Assembly: GCF_030063135.1 (NCBI RefSeq)
Contig: NZ_JASISO010000057.1
Coordinates: forward strand, 9,022-49,644
Reading direction: 5' to 3'
DNA from: Streptomyces sp. G-G2
GTDB lineage: Bacteria; Actinomycetota; Actinomycetes; Streptomycetales; Streptomycetaceae
Length of the DNA: 40,623 nucleotides
In this document: positions 28,212 through 36,552 of the stretch, piece by piece
Position numbering within the stretch: the stretch's first letter is position 1
Layout: every line of letters starts with the position of its first letter
Notes under the pieces: generated by a model
Seen by the model: the letters and a program-made list of their open reading frames with translations, nothing else
What the model was told of the DNA's origin: nothing
Database searches by the model: none
Position numbers and translations under genes: made by a program

Positions 28212-28690
28212 GCGAGGCTGCTCCGGAACTCTTCGAGGTCGGTCAGTAGCGCGGCCGAGACCAGGCGCCCCAGGTCCAGCGACTGCGGGCCCTGGCCGTC
28301 GTGGCCCTCGGGCGGGGTGACCTCGGCGGTCACCGCCCAGCTGTCGCCGTCGGCGGGACGGGCGTCCAGGCGCAGCACGGAGCCGGCCTCCAGGGTGAAG
28401 GCCTCGCCGCCCGCCAGCCCGGCGGCCAGCTGCCCGGCGAACTCGTCGGCCTCGATGTCCCGCAGGCCGGGCAGCTCGAAGCCGTCGCCCTCGCCGCTCG
28501 CGTCCTCGCTCATCAGGGCCCAGATGGTGCCCGGGCCCACGAACTCCTCCGGGGTGACGCCCGCCGCGGCGGCGGCCTCGCGGATGTCCGGGTCGGCCGG
28601 GTCCAGTTCGGGGCGCACGAGGGCGACGTACGCCGTGTCGTCACCGATGAAGAGGGCGGGGCCCCCGGGCTGCTGAACGGGCTGGTTCAC
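28208..28690 (-). CDS. Uncharacterised protein inside the menaquinone operon (160 aa)
   Basis: I do not recognise a family. It is a 160-residue acidic soluble protein with no membrane segment or signal peptide. The N-terminus GGPALFIGDDTAYVALVRPELDP is beta-rich, and the C-terminal region (DSWAVTAEVTPPEGHDG, then LGRLVSAALLTDLEEFRSSL) ends in an amphipathic helix. It overlaps both neighbours by 4 nt (mqnL stop and mqnP start), so it is translated in step with them. That tight coupling suggests a structural or regulatory role in UbiD/UbiA-type chemistry, but this is inference from position. Confidence 0.8.
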   Translation of the reverse strand: MNQPVQQPGGPALFIGDDTAYVALVRPELDPADPDIREAAAAAGVTPEEFVGPGTIWALMSEDASGEGDGFELPGLRDIEADEFAGQLAAGLAGGEAFTLEAGSVLRLDARPADGDSWAVTAEVTPPEGHDGQGPQSLDLGRLVSAALLTDLEEFRSSLA

Positions 28691-30141
28691 AGTCCGTACT
28701 CCTTCCAGCGACGGTCGACCAGGGCCGCGGTCGCGGGGTCGGATTCCACCATGTCGGGCCAGCCGCCATCGCGGGTGTAGCCCTCCTCGGGCAGCTTCTT
28801 CGTCGCGTCGATGCCCGCCTTGCCGCCCCAGAACTGCTGGTAGGAGGCGTGGTCCAGGTGGTCCACCGGGCCCTCGACGACGGTGAGGTCACGCGCGTAG
28901 TCCGTGTTGCCCAGCGCCCGCCAGGACACCTCGTGCAGGTCGTGGACGTCGCAGTCCTTGTCCACCACGATGATCAGCTTGGTCAGCGACATCATGTGCG
29001 CGCCCCAGATGGCGTGCATGACCTTCTGCGCGTGCTTCGGGTACTTCTTGTCGATCGAGACGATCGCGCAGTTGTGGAAGCCGCCCGACTCCGGGAGGTG
29101 GTAGTCCACGATGTCCGGCACGATGATCTTGAGGAGCGGGAGGAAGAACCGCTCGGTGGCACGCCCCAGCGGACCGTCCTCGGTCGGCGGGCGGCCGACC
29201 ACGATCGACTGGATCAGCGGACGCCTGCGCATCGTCACGCAGTCGATCGTCAGGGCCGGGAAGGGCTCCTGCGGGGTGTAGAAGCCGGTGTGGTCGCCGA
29301 AGGGGCCCTCCGGCAGCATCTCCCCCGGCTCCAGCCAGCCCTCGATGACCACCTCGGCGTGGGCCGGGACCTGGAGCGGGACCGTCTTGCAGTCCACCAT
29401 CTCGATCCGCTTGCCCGCGACGAACCCGGCGAAGAGGTACTCGTCGATGTCACCCGGCAGCGGCGCGGTGGACGCGTACGTCACGGCGGGCGGGCAGCCG
29501 AAGGCGATGGCGACCGGCAGCCGCTCGCCCTTGGCGGCGGCCACGGCGTAGTGGTTGCGGCTGTCCTTGTGGATCTGCCAGTGCATGCCGATGGTGCGCT
29601 TGTCGTGGCGCTGGAGGCGGTAGAGGCCGAGGTTGCGGACCCCGGTCTCGGGGTGCTTGGTGTGGGTCAGGCCCAGGTTGAAGAAGGACCCGCCGTCCTT
29701 GGGCCAGGTGAAGAGCGCGGGCAGCCGGTCGAGGTCGACGTCGTCGCCGGTCAGCACGACCTCCTGGACCGGAGCGTCGCCCTTCACCTTCTTCGGCGGT
29801 ACGTGCACCACGGAGCCGAGCTTGCCGAAGGCCTCGCGGATCCCGACGAAGCCCTGGGGCAGTTCGGGCTTGAGCAGGCCGCCGATCTTCTCGCTGATCT
29901 CGGCGTAGGACTTCAGGCCGAGGGCCTTCAGGAGGCGGCGGTCGGTGCCGAAGACGTTCATGGCCAGCGGCATCGCCGAGCCCTTGACGTTCTCGAAGAG
30001 CAGCGCGGGGCCGCCGGCCTTGTTCACTCTGTCGACGATCTCCCCGACCTCCAAGTAGGGGTCGACTTCGGCCTTGATGCGCTTGAGGTCGCCCTCCCGC
30101 TCCAGAGCCCGGAGCAGCGAGCGGAGATCGTCGTAAGCCAT
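28687..30141 (-). CDS. mqnL: Menaquinone biosynthesis decarboxylase (UbiD family)
   Basis: A 484-residue prenylated-FMN-dependent decarboxylase that removes the carboxyl group from the naphthoate ring in late futalosine-pathway menaquinone synthesis. Typical elements are the N-terminal DLRSLLRALEREGDLKRI, GGPALLFENVKG, the central cofactor region NLGLYRLQRHDKRTIGMHWQIHKD, EVVIEGWLEPGEMLPEGPFGDHTGFY (with the Glu of the active site) and KLIIVVDKDCDVHDLHEVSWRALGNTD. First gene of the mqnL-unknown-mqnP-ubiX operon; the cofactor-making UbiX in the same operon fits exactly. The next gene overlaps its stop by 4 nt. Confidence 0.94.
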   Translation of the reverse strand: MAYDDLRSLLRALEREGDLKRIKAEVDPYLEVGEIVDRVNKAGGPALLFENVKGSAMPLAMNVFGTDRRLLKALGLKSYAEISEKIGGLLKPELPQGFVGIREAFGKLGSVVHVPPKKVKGDAPVQEVVLTGDDVDLDRLPALFTWPKDGGSFFNLGLTHTKHPETGVRNLGLYRLQRHDKRTIGMHWQIHKDSRNHYAVAAAKGERLPVAIAFGCPPAVTYASTAPLPGDIDEYLFAGFVAGKRIEMVDCKTVPLQVPAHAEVVIEGWLEPGEMLPEGPFGDHTGFYTPQEPFPALTIDCVTMRRRPLIQSIVVGRPPTEDGPLGRATERFFLPLLKIIVPDIVDYHLPESGGFHNCAIVSIDKKYPKHAQKVMHAIWGAHMMSLTKLIIVVDKDCDVHDLHEVSWRALGNTDYARDLTVVEGPVDHLDHASYQQFWGGKAGIDATKKLPEEGYTRDGGWPDMVESDPATAALVDRRWKEYGL

Positions 30142-30229
30142 ACGACCCAGTATCGGCCACGGACTACCCTGGGGGAGTCACCGGGGCCCGACGCGGCCCC
30201 GCCACCGTCTTGGGGGTCTGGCTCTCACC

Positions 30230-30523
30230 GTGCTGCGCTATCTGCCGTTCCTGCTGATCATCGCGCTGACCATCTACGCCTTCATCGACTGCCTGCACAC
30301 ACCGGAAGAAGAGGTCAAGCACCTCCCGAAGGTCGTCTGGGTGATCATCATCCTGCTGTTCTCGATCGTCGGACCGGTGGTGTGGCTGTTCGCCGGGAAG
30401 AAGCGCGCCCCCGTCGGCGGCGGCCGGGCCCGGCGCACCCAGTGGGTGGCGCCGGACGACAACCCGGAATTCCTGAAGTCGCTGCGCGAGGAGCAGGACA
30501 AGAACGACCCCGACAAGGGCTAG
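30230..30523 (+). CDS. PLDc_N-domain membrane protein
   Basis: A 97-residue protein with two membrane helices, about 4-23 (LPFLLIIALTIYAFIDCL) and 38-56 (VVWVIIILLFSIVGPVVWLFAGKK), the 'phospholipase D N-terminal' (PLDc_N) arrangement. A basic cytosolic tail follows with PDDNPEFLKSLREEQDK. Stand-alone PLDc_N proteins are widespread in actinobacteria and lack the phospholipase domain; their role is unknown. The start is a GTG at 30230. It is divergent from mqnL, with 88 nt between them. Confidence 0.85.
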   Translation: MLRYLPFLLIIALTIYAFIDCLHTPEEEVKHLPKVVWVIIILLFSIVGPVVWLFAGKKRAPVGGGRARRTQWVAPDDNPEFLKSLREEQDKNDPDKG

Positions 30524-30539
30524 TGCCGCGCCCAGTCAA

Positions 30540-30592
30540 TTGAACACGTTCAAGGCGCCTGACAAGATGGCCCCGTACGCATCCGTACGGGG
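30540..30592 (+). promoter_or_regulatory. Promoter-like element followed by a hairpin
   Basis: TTGAAC (30540-30545), a 17-nt spacer and CAAGAT (30563-30568) resemble a promoter; the -35 box is part of an imperfect palindrome TTGAAC-AC-GTTCAA. Right behind it, CCCCGTACG (30571-30579), loop CATC and CGTACGGGG (30584-30592) form a 9-bp hairpin. This could be the 5' end of a small transcript for the ORF at 30604, or the hairpin could simply end the PLDc_N transcript. Confidence 0.4.
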
Positions 30593-30603
30593 CTGGGGGA
30601 TCG

Positions 30604-30756
30604 GTGTCGCGGTACAGCAGGACCGGTGTGCCCGGCGGCGGTCCGGGCGGCGGCCCCCGGATCGTGGACACGATCCTGCGCAACCTGCTGGCCTACGGGG
30701 TGACGGTCGCCGCCCTGCTCGCCATGGCCGGGTGCGACGCGGCCGCCCTGCGGTGA
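30604..30756 (+). CDS. Possible 50-aa single-pass membrane peptide
   Basis: A short open frame from the GTG at 30604 to the TGA at 30754-30756. It has a Gly/Pro-rich N-terminus (GVPGGGPGGGPRIVD), then a hydrophobic stretch, ILRNLLAYGVTVAALLAMAG, and a final CDAAALR. Codon third positions are GC-rich as in real genes. A G-rich stretch ends only 3 nt before the GTG, so initiation is doubtful. It lies in the 315-nt gap between the PLDc_N gene and ccsB, behind a promoter-like element. Real or not is uncertain; no family is recognised. Confidence 0.4.
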   Translation: MSRYSRTGVPGGGPGGGPRIVDTILRNLLAYGVTVAALLAMAGCDAAALR

Positions 30757-30838
30757 GCGGGGCCCGGAACGCGCACGGGCCGGACCCGAAGGCCCGGCCC
30801 GGCGGTGGCGGCGGTCGCGGCGGCGGTCGCGGTGGTGG

Positions 30839-31918
30839 CTACACCCCGCCGTACGAGTGCTTGCCGTTGAGCAGGATGTTCACGCCGTAGTAGTTCCAGA
30901 TCCAGCAGGCGAAGGCGAAGAGCGCCAGGTAGGCGGCCTTGCGGCCCTTCCAGCCCGCCGTGGCCCGCGCGTGCAGGTAACAGGCGTAGGCGACCCAGGT
31001 GATGAAGGACCAGACCTCCTTGGGGTCCCAGCCCCAGTACCGGCCCCAGGCGTCGTTCGCCCAGATCGCGCCCGCGATGATCGTGAAGGTCCACAGCGGG
31101 AAGACGGCCGCGTTGATCCGGTACGAGAACTTGTCGAGCGAGGACGCCGAGGGCAGCCGCTCCAGCACCGAGGTGCGGAACACGCCGGGCTTGCGGCCCT
31201 CCGCGAGGTGGCTCTCGTACGAGTCGCGGAACAGGTAGAGCACCGTACCGGCGGCGCCGATGTAGAAGACCGCGCCGCAGATGATCGCGGTGGAGACGTG
31301 GATCCACAGCCAGTACGAGTGCAGGGCCGGAACCAGCGCCGCACTGTCGGTGTAGAGCCAGGTCGTGGCCACGCCCAGGTCCAGCAGGACCGTCGTGACC
31401 AGGATCAGGCCGATCCAGCGGACGTTCTTGCCCAGCGCCAGCAGCAGCAGGTACGCGCCCGCGGCCACCGTGGAGAAGGTGATCGAGAACTCGTACATGT
31501 TGCCCCAGGGCGCCCGCTGCACCGACAGGGCGCGGCTGACCACGCCGCCCAGCGCGAGCAGGAAGCCCAGCGCGGTCAGCGAGATCGCGATCCGGCCGTA
31601 CAGGTCGCCCTTGGCGGTGCCGCCCGCCGCGCCCGGACCGTCCGGCACGTCCCGGGTGCCGGTGGCGGAGCGGGTGACGACCTGCGGCTTGTCCATGACC
31701 GCGGTGCCGCCGGCCTTCGACCGGACCTGCACGGCGGGGGCCTTGGCGGCGCCCGCCGTCAGCGCGTTGGCCGTACGGGCCACCTTGCTGCGGCTGCCGA
31801 AGGTCCACTCGGCGATGTGGGCGAAGAAGGCGAGCATGTAGACCGCCATCGACGAATAGATCAGCACATTGCTGGCGTGCGCCAGACTCGTGTTCGTCGC
31901 GGCTGCGAGCAGGGTCAT
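30839..31918 (-). CDS. ccsB: Cytochrome c biogenesis protein CcsB (ResC-type)
   Basis: A 359-residue membrane protein of cytochrome c maturation System II. With ResB it exports heme and joins it covalently to apocytochrome c on the outer face of the membrane. The WWD-type heme-handling motif is WGWDPKEVWSFITWVAYACYLHAR near the C-terminus. Earlier are LLALGGVVSRALSVQRAPWGNMYEFSITFS and a conserved His in LHSYWLWIHVSTAI. About eight membrane helices are visible, with a poorly conserved extracellular or cytosolic loop at residues ~45-90. The ATG overlaps the resB stop by 4 nt, and it is the last gene of the resA-ccdA-resB-ccsB operon. Confidence 0.93.
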   Translation of the reverse strand: MTLLAAATNTSLAHASNVLIYSSMAVYMLAFFAHIAEWTFGSRSKVARTANALTAGAAKAPAVQVRSKAGGTAVMDKPQVVTRSATGTRDVPDGPGAAGGTAKGDLYGRIAISLTALGFLLALGGVVSRALSVQRAPWGNMYEFSITFSTVAAGAYLLLLALGKNVRWIGLILVTTVLLDLGVATTWLYTDSAALVPALHSYWLWIHVSTAIICGAVFYIGAAGTVLYLFRDSYESHLAEGRKPGVFRTSVLERLPSASSLDKFSYRINAAVFPLWTFTIIAGAIWANDAWGRYWGWDPKEVWSFITWVAYACYLHARATAGWKGRKAAYLALFAFACWIWNYYGVNILLNGKHSYGGV

Positions 31919-33654
31919 CCGCGCTCTCCTTCAACGGTTGCTTCGACAGGGTGGGTGGCGGGCGCGGGCGCGGTCGGCGCCCGCTGGTTCAGCTTGGCGG
32001 CGAGGTCCGCCAGCTCCTCGGGGAGCTTGGCGGACTCGCTGCGGCCGAGCCCCGCCATCTCGACGACGGTCACACCGTCCTCGCCGGTCACCGCCCGGAC
32101 CCAGACGCGGCGGCGCTGGATGAACAGCGACGCGGCCAGACCGAGGATGGCCGTCACCGCGCCGCCGAGCGCGGCGCCGGTGCCCGGCTGCTGGGAGATC
32201 TGGAAGGTGGCCCAGCGCTCGATGCCCTCGAACTTCACGGTGCCCGCGCCGTCCGGCAGGGTCATCGTGTCGCCGGGCACCAGCAGCTGGGAGAAGGGGT
32301 CGCCGTTCTCCTTCTTGAACTGCCGCATCTTGGCCGTGTCCAGCTGGTACACGTTCTGCGGCAGCCCCGAGTCCACGCCCAGGCTGCCGTGCCAGGCGTT
32401 GAGCGCCAGGACCGGGAAGTCGGGGGAGGGGAACTGGGAGACCATCGTGCCCTGCCCCTTGCCCGCGAAGGTCGGCACGAAGCGGGCGTTGAAGCCCAGC
32501 TGCTCCTTCTTGCCGTTCTTGTCCTGGTAGCCGTCGGTGACCTTCACGGCTCCGGCGGAGGTCAGGTTGGCGTCCTGGGGCAGCATCGGCACGGCGTCCT
32601 TGAAGATCACCTTGCCGCTCGGGTCGGTGACCGAGAGGACCGGCGCGAAGCCGTGGCCCAGCAGGTAGACCTTGGAGCCCTCGACGTCGAGCGGCTTGTT
32701 GACCTCGATCTCGGTCTTGGCCGGGGTGCCGTGCGCGCCCTTGCTGTAGGTGACGTACGCCTTGAACTCGCGCGGAGTGCCCTTCGTCGGGCCGCTCTTC
32801 TCGTACTCCGCGTCGAACTGGTCCAGGGTGAAGCTGAAGGGCGGCAGGTCGTCCGAGCTGAAGAGGCTGCCGGACTTGAAGTCGTCGTACTGGGTGAGCG
32901 TGTTCGAGAAGCCCTTGCCGCGCAGGACCAGCTTGCCGCCCTCGGACTTGAAGAGCTGGCCGGTGGCGAAGGCCACCAGCAGCACGATCAGAGCGATGTG
33001 GAAGGCCAGGTTCCCGGCCTCGCGCAGATAGCCCTTCTCGGCGGCGACCGCGTTCCCGGCGGCGTCGGCGCGGAAGCGGCGCGAGCGCAGCAGCTCCTTC
33101 GCGTACGAGAGCACCTCGTCCGGGGCCGACTCGGTGCGCCAGGTCGTGTAGGCGGGGAGCCGGTCCAGGCGCCGGGGGGCGCCCGGCGGGCGGCCGCGGA
33201 GCTGGCCGACGAACTGCCAGGTGCGCGGGACGATGCAGCCGATCAGCGAGATGAACAGCAGGATGTAGATCGCGGAGAACCACACCGAGCTGTAGACGTC
33301 GAAGAGCTGGAGCTTCTCGGCGGCCGGCACCCAGAACTCGTGCTTGCCCTTCCAGATCTCGACCTTCATCGGGTCGACGCGGTTCTGCGGGATCAGCGAA
33401 CCGGGGATCGAGCCCAGCGACAGCAGGAACAGCAGGATCAGCGCGACCCGCATCGAGGTGAGCTGCCGCCAGAACCAGCGAATCCAGCCGAGCACCCCCA
33501 TGCCGACGGCGGGGCCGCCCGCCGGTGGGTCCTCCAGGGGCGCGGTGGACAGCTGCGCGGCGGCCGCGGCATCGGTGGCGTCCGCGGCGGCGGAGGCGGC
33601 CGAGTCGTGTGCGGGGTCGGGCGCCGCGGTGGGCGCCTTGTCGGTCGTACTCAT
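31915..33654 (-). CDS. resB: Cytochrome c biogenesis protein ResB
   Basis: A 579-residue membrane protein that partners CcsB in System II heme ligation. After an Ala/Asp-rich cytosolic N-terminus it has the first helix with RVALILLFLLSLGSIPGSLIPQ, a second helix (SAIYILLFISLIGCIVPRTW), a third near residue 210 (LAFHIALIVLLVAFATG), a large extracytoplasmic domain (about 230-510) and a last helix (GAALGGAVTAILGLAASLFI). This layout is that of the family. It begins 14 nt after the ccdA stop codon and overlaps ccsB by 4 nt. Confidence 0.93.
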   Translation of the reverse strand: MSTTDKAPTAAPDPAHDSAASAAADATDAAAAAQLSTAPLEDPPAGGPAVGMGVLGWIRWFWRQLTSMRVALILLFLLSLGSIPGSLIPQNRVDPMKVEIWKGKHEFWVPAAEKLQLFDVYSSVWFSAIYILLFISLIGCIVPRTWQFVGQLRGRPPGAPRRLDRLPAYTTWRTESAPDEVLSYAKELLRSRRFRADAAGNAVAAEKGYLREAGNLAFHIALIVLLVAFATGQLFKSEGGKLVLRGKGFSNTLTQYDDFKSGSLFSSDDLPPFSFTLDQFDAEYEKSGPTKGTPREFKAYVTYSKGAHGTPAKTEIEVNKPLDVEGSKVYLLGHGFAPVLSVTDPSGKVIFKDAVPMLPQDANLTSAGAVKVTDGYQDKNGKKEQLGFNARFVPTFAGKGQGTMVSQFPSPDFPVLALNAWHGSLGVDSGLPQNVYQLDTAKMRQFKKENGDPFSQLLVPGDTMTLPDGAGTVKFEGIERWATFQISQQPGTGAALGGAVTAILGLAASLFIQRRRVWVRAVTGEDGVTVVEMAGLGRSESAKLPEELADLAAKLNQRAPTAPAPATHPVEATVEGERG

Positions 33655-33667
33655 GTGCTCTTAGTCC

Positions 33668-34414
33668 TCAGATCCCCACCGTGAAGCCCTGTGTCCAGCT
33701 CTGCATGTCGCTGACGATGGTGTCCCACCAACCTGTGACGAGCAGCAGACCGGTCAGGATCAGCATGCCGCCACCGATGCGCATCACCCACGCGTAGTGC
33801 TTCTTCACCCAGCCGAACGCGCCGAGCGCCTTGCGGAAGGCGATCGCGGCGAGGATGAAGGGAAGGCCGAGGCCCAGACAGTACGCGGTGGTCAGCAGGG
33901 CGCCGCGCCCGGCGCTCGCCTCGTTCAGGGAGAGCGTGTTCACGGCGGCCAGGGTCGGGCCCATGCAGGGGGTCCAGCCGATGCCGAAGAGGACACCGAG
34001 GACGGGCGCGCCGATCAGGCCCCCCGTGGGCTTCTTGTGGAAGCGGAACTCCCGCATCGTCAGGCCCGGGATCAGCCCCATGAAGAACAGCCCCATGAGG
34101 ATGACCACACCGCCCAGCACCCGGGAGATCACGGCCCGGTTGTCCTGGAGGACGTCGCCGAAGTACCCGAACAGCGCGCCGGTCGAGACGAAGACGGCCG
34201 TGAACCCCAGGATGAACAGGCTCGCCCCGGCCAGCATCCGCCCGCGCCGGGCCTCGGCCATGTCCGCGCCGGTCACGCCGGTCACGTAGGAGAGGTAACC
34301 GGGGACCAGCGGCAGCACGCACGGGGAGAAGAAGGAGACCAGCCCGGCGAGTACGGCGATGGGCAGGGCCAGCAGCAGGGCCCCGCCGAGCACGGTCTCG
34401 TTCACGCCGGTCAC
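33668..34414 (-). CDS. ccdA: Thiol-disulfide interchange membrane protein CcdA
   Basis: A 248-residue, six-helix membrane protein that carries reducing power from cytosolic thioredoxin to ResA. The two conserved Cys are in SFFSPCVLPLVPGYLSYV and GIGWTPCMGPTLAA. The reading frame is open further upstream, but the GTG at 34414 overlaps the resA stop codon (GTGA) and gives the family's normal N-terminus. Second gene of the cytochrome c maturation operon. Confidence 0.93.
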   Translation of the reverse strand: MTGVNETVLGGALLLALPIAVLAGLVSFFSPCVLPLVPGYLSYVTGVTGADMAEARRGRMLAGASLFILGFTAVFVSTGALFGYFGDVLQDNRAVISRVLGGVVILMGLFFMGLIPGLTMREFRFHKKPTGGLIGAPVLGVLFGIGWTPCMGPTLAAVNTLSLNEASAGRGALLTTAYCLGLGLPFILAAIAFRKALGAFGWVKKHYAWVMRIGGGMLILTGLLLVTGWWDTIVSDMQSWTQGFTVGI

Positions 34415-35055
34415 TTCTCCGCGAGGAGCGGGTCGATCATCTTGCGCAGCTGCTCCTCGTTGACCGCGACCAGGGTGCGGGCGGCGATCTTGCCCTCCTT
34501 GTCGAGGACGATCGTCGAGGGGATGGACTGCGCGTTGAGCGTGCCCTTGGGGAAGCGGAGCATCAGCTTGCCGTCGGGGTCGTAGAGGCTCGGGTAGGTG
34601 ATCCCGAAGTTCTCTTCGAAGGAGACCGCGTTCTGCTTGCTGTTGTCGCGGGTGTTGATCCCGACGAAGGCGATGTCCTTGCCGCCGTCGGACAGCTCCT
34701 TGGAGACCTTGGCGAAATAGGGGGCCTCGGCGCGGCACGGCGGGCACCAGGAGCCCCACACGTTCAGGACGACGACCTTGCCCTTGAGGGTGGTCGTGTC
34801 GAGCGTCTTGCCGTCGACCGTCTCCCCGTCGAGCTTGGGGGCGTCGGAGCGCTCGCCCTTGGCGACGGTGGAGATGCCGCCCGGTCCGGTCACGTAGTTG
34901 CCCCCGGCGGAACCGGAGGACGTGCTGCCACCGGCCGAATCCCCGCAGGCCGTGAGGGTCAGGGCGCCCGTGACGGCCACCGCGGTCAGCAGGATGGCGC
35001 GGCTGCTGGTCGAGCGGCGGCTACTTCGACGACGGCGCGCGCGGCTAAGGCTCAT
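34411..35055 (-). CDS. resA: Thiol-disulfide oxidoreductase ResA (TlpA-like lipoprotein)
   Basis: A 214-residue extracytoplasmic thioredoxin-fold lipoprotein that reduces the CXXCH site of apocytochrome c. The N-terminus is Arg/Ser-rich, followed by a hydrophobic core and lipobox LTAC with Cys37. The active site WCPPC gives Cys104 and Cys107 in NVWGSWCPPCRAEAPYF, and IPSTIVLD carries the cis-Pro loop. First gene of the resA-ccdA-resB-ccsB operon, overlapping ccdA by 4 nt. There is no clear Shine-Dalgarno before the ATG. Confidence 0.93.
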   Translation of the reverse strand: MSLSRARRRRSSRRSTSSRAILLTAVAVTGALTLTACGDSAGGSTSSGSAGGNYVTGPGGISTVAKGERSDAPKLDGETVDGKTLDTTTLKGKVVVLNVWGSWCPPCRAEAPYFAKVSKELSDGGKDIAFVGINTRDNSKQNAVSFEENFGITYPSLYDPDGKLMLRFPKGTLNAQSIPSTIVLDKEGKIAARTLVAVNEEQLRKMIDPLLAEK

Positions 35056-35110
35056 GTGAAAAGTTTCGCATGGGCGATTTATGGATCTTGCGCGCCCCCC
35101 GGCGCACTGT

Positions 35111-36385
35111 TCAGGCCGTGGTCAGGAAGGTTTTCCAGCCACCGGCCGGAGGCTGGCCGGGGGCCAGGCCGCGCAGCCTGGCCAGCACCTTGGGATCCTG
35201 GACGTCCAGCCAGTCCGTGAACTGACGGAACGATACGAGGCGTACGTCACTTTTGTCCGCCATCGACTTGAGGGCTTCCTCGACGGCGTCCATGTAGATC
35301 CCGCCGTTCCAGTCCTCGAAGTGGTTCCCGATGAACAGCGGCGCGCGGTTGGTCTCGTAGGCCCGCCGGAACCCGCCCTGGTAGGCGGCCGCGGCCTGGC
35401 TGCGCCAGCCCGGGTAGTTGGACGGCATGCCCCGGGTGGTGTTCTTGGACTGGTTCGCGAGGATGTTGTAGTCCATCGACAACACCTCGAAGGAGTGCCC
35501 GGGGAAGGGCATGGACTGGAGCGGCAGGTCCCAGACGCCGCCCTTCTTCTCCGGCCACGTCTGCGCCCCGCCGGGCGAGCTGGCGTCGTAGCGCCAGCCG
35601 AGCTTCTCGGCGGTGGGCAGCAGCTGGTCCTGGCCGAGCAGACACGGCGTACGGGCGCCCACCAGCTCCTTCGCGTAGTCGAAGGGCAGCGGTTCGAGAT
35701 CGGTGAAGCCGGTGTTGGTGCGCCAGTTGGTGACGAAGGACACGGCCTGCTCGATCTCGTTGTGCCAGTCCTGCGGGGTCCACCGGCCGACCGAGCCGGA
35801 GCCGCCGCAGAAGTGCCCGTTGAAGTGGGTGCCGATCTCATGGCCGTCGAGCCAGGCCTGGCGCACGCACTTCAGGGTGTTGCGGACGTTCTCGTCCTTG
35901 AGGAAGCCGATGTCCGAGGCCCCGACCGGATTGTTCGGCGGCCGGTAGAGGTCCTTCTTCGACTCCGGGAGCAGATAGATCCCGGAGAGGAAGAAGGTCA
36001 TGCCCGCGTGGTGGTCCTTGGCGAGCTTGAGGAACCGCGGGAAGAGGCCGTTGCCGACCTCGCCCGCGCCGTCCCAGCTGAACACCACGAACTGCGGCGG
36101 GGTCTCGCCGGGCTGCAGGGGTACGGGCTTGGGCGGCTGGTGCGGCTGCGGCCCGGTGTCGGCGGTGGAACCGTCGCCGATGAGCTTGACCGGGGGCCCG
36201 CCCGGGGTGGGCCCGGAATTGCCGGGCCCCGAGCCCATCCGGGCGTCCCCGGAACCAGAACCGGAACCAGAACCGGAACCCGCGCCGCATCCCGCGATCC
36301 CCATCGCGGCCGCGGCGCCGAGCCCGGCTCCCAGCCCGAGCCCGAGCGCACTCCTTCGGCTGACATCTCCGCGGACCTCGCGCAT
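35111..36385 (-). CDS. Tat-type lipoprotein with a deviant polysaccharide deacetylase fold
   Basis: A 424-residue exported protein. From the ATG at 36385 (GAGGTGG upstream) it has a twin-arginine signal, SRRSALGLGLGAG, and a lipobox with Cys33 (GIAGC), then a Gly/Ser linker and a Pro-rich segment. The catalytic-like domain begins with PPQFVVFSWDG near residue 100 and has GHEIGTHFNGHFCGG. These match NodB motifs 1 (TFDDG) and 2 (HxxxH), so the metal triad Asp105-His-His is kept, but Trp replaces the catalytic-base Asp. Later are PLFIGNHFEDWNGG and DVRLVSFRQFTDWL. Relatives act on cell-wall sugars; activity here is uncertain. Transcribed alone. Confidence 0.8.
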   Translation of the reverse strand: MREVRGDVSRRSALGLGLGAGLGAAAAMGIAGCGAGSGSGSGSGSGDARMGSGPGNSGPTPGGPPVKLIGDGSTADTGPQPHQPPKPVPLQPGETPPQFVVFSWDGAGEVGNGLFPRFLKLAKDHHAGMTFFLSGIYLLPESKKDLYRPPNNPVGASDIGFLKDENVRNTLKCVRQAWLDGHEIGTHFNGHFCGGSGSVGRWTPQDWHNEIEQAVSFVTNWRTNTGFTDLEPLPFDYAKELVGARTPCLLGQDQLLPTAEKLGWRYDASSPGGAQTWPEKKGGVWDLPLQSMPFPGHSFEVLSMDYNILANQSKNTTRGMPSNYPGWRSQAAAAYQGGFRRAYETNRAPLFIGNHFEDWNGGIYMDAVEEALKSMADKSDVRLVSFRQFTDWLDVQDPKVLARLRGLAPGQPPAGGWKTFLTTA

Positions 36386-36404
36386 GCAGACCACCTCGCT
36401 CTCA

Positions 36405-36425
36405 GATGTCATATAAACGGACATC
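36405..36425 (-). promoter_or_regulatory. Inverted repeat over the deacetylase promoter
   Basis: GATGTC (36405-36410), a 9-nt AT-rich spacer and GACATC (36420-36425) form an inverted repeat just upstream of the start at 36385. The spacer contains ATATAA, which reads TTATAT on the minus strand and could hold the -10 box. It is a plausible operator. The rest of the gap 36426-36552 is unusually AT-rich for this DNA but holds no gene. Confidence 0.4.
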
Positions 36426-36552
36426 CGAACGGAGCGTCAGAGGCGACACGGCCAGGTGGCGGCGACTTGTATGAAATTAGATCAAGTCATGCTGAAACTT
36501 GACGAACCACCAGCCGGGACCGGGAGGGAACCCGGCCCCCCACGGGCGGGAC

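Noticed and set aside
36513..36536. Weak hairpin GCCGGG...CCCGGC as terminator of the histidine phosphatase gene
   Set aside because: It has only a 6-bp stem with a 12-nt loop and a competing alternative stem; not strong enough to annotate.
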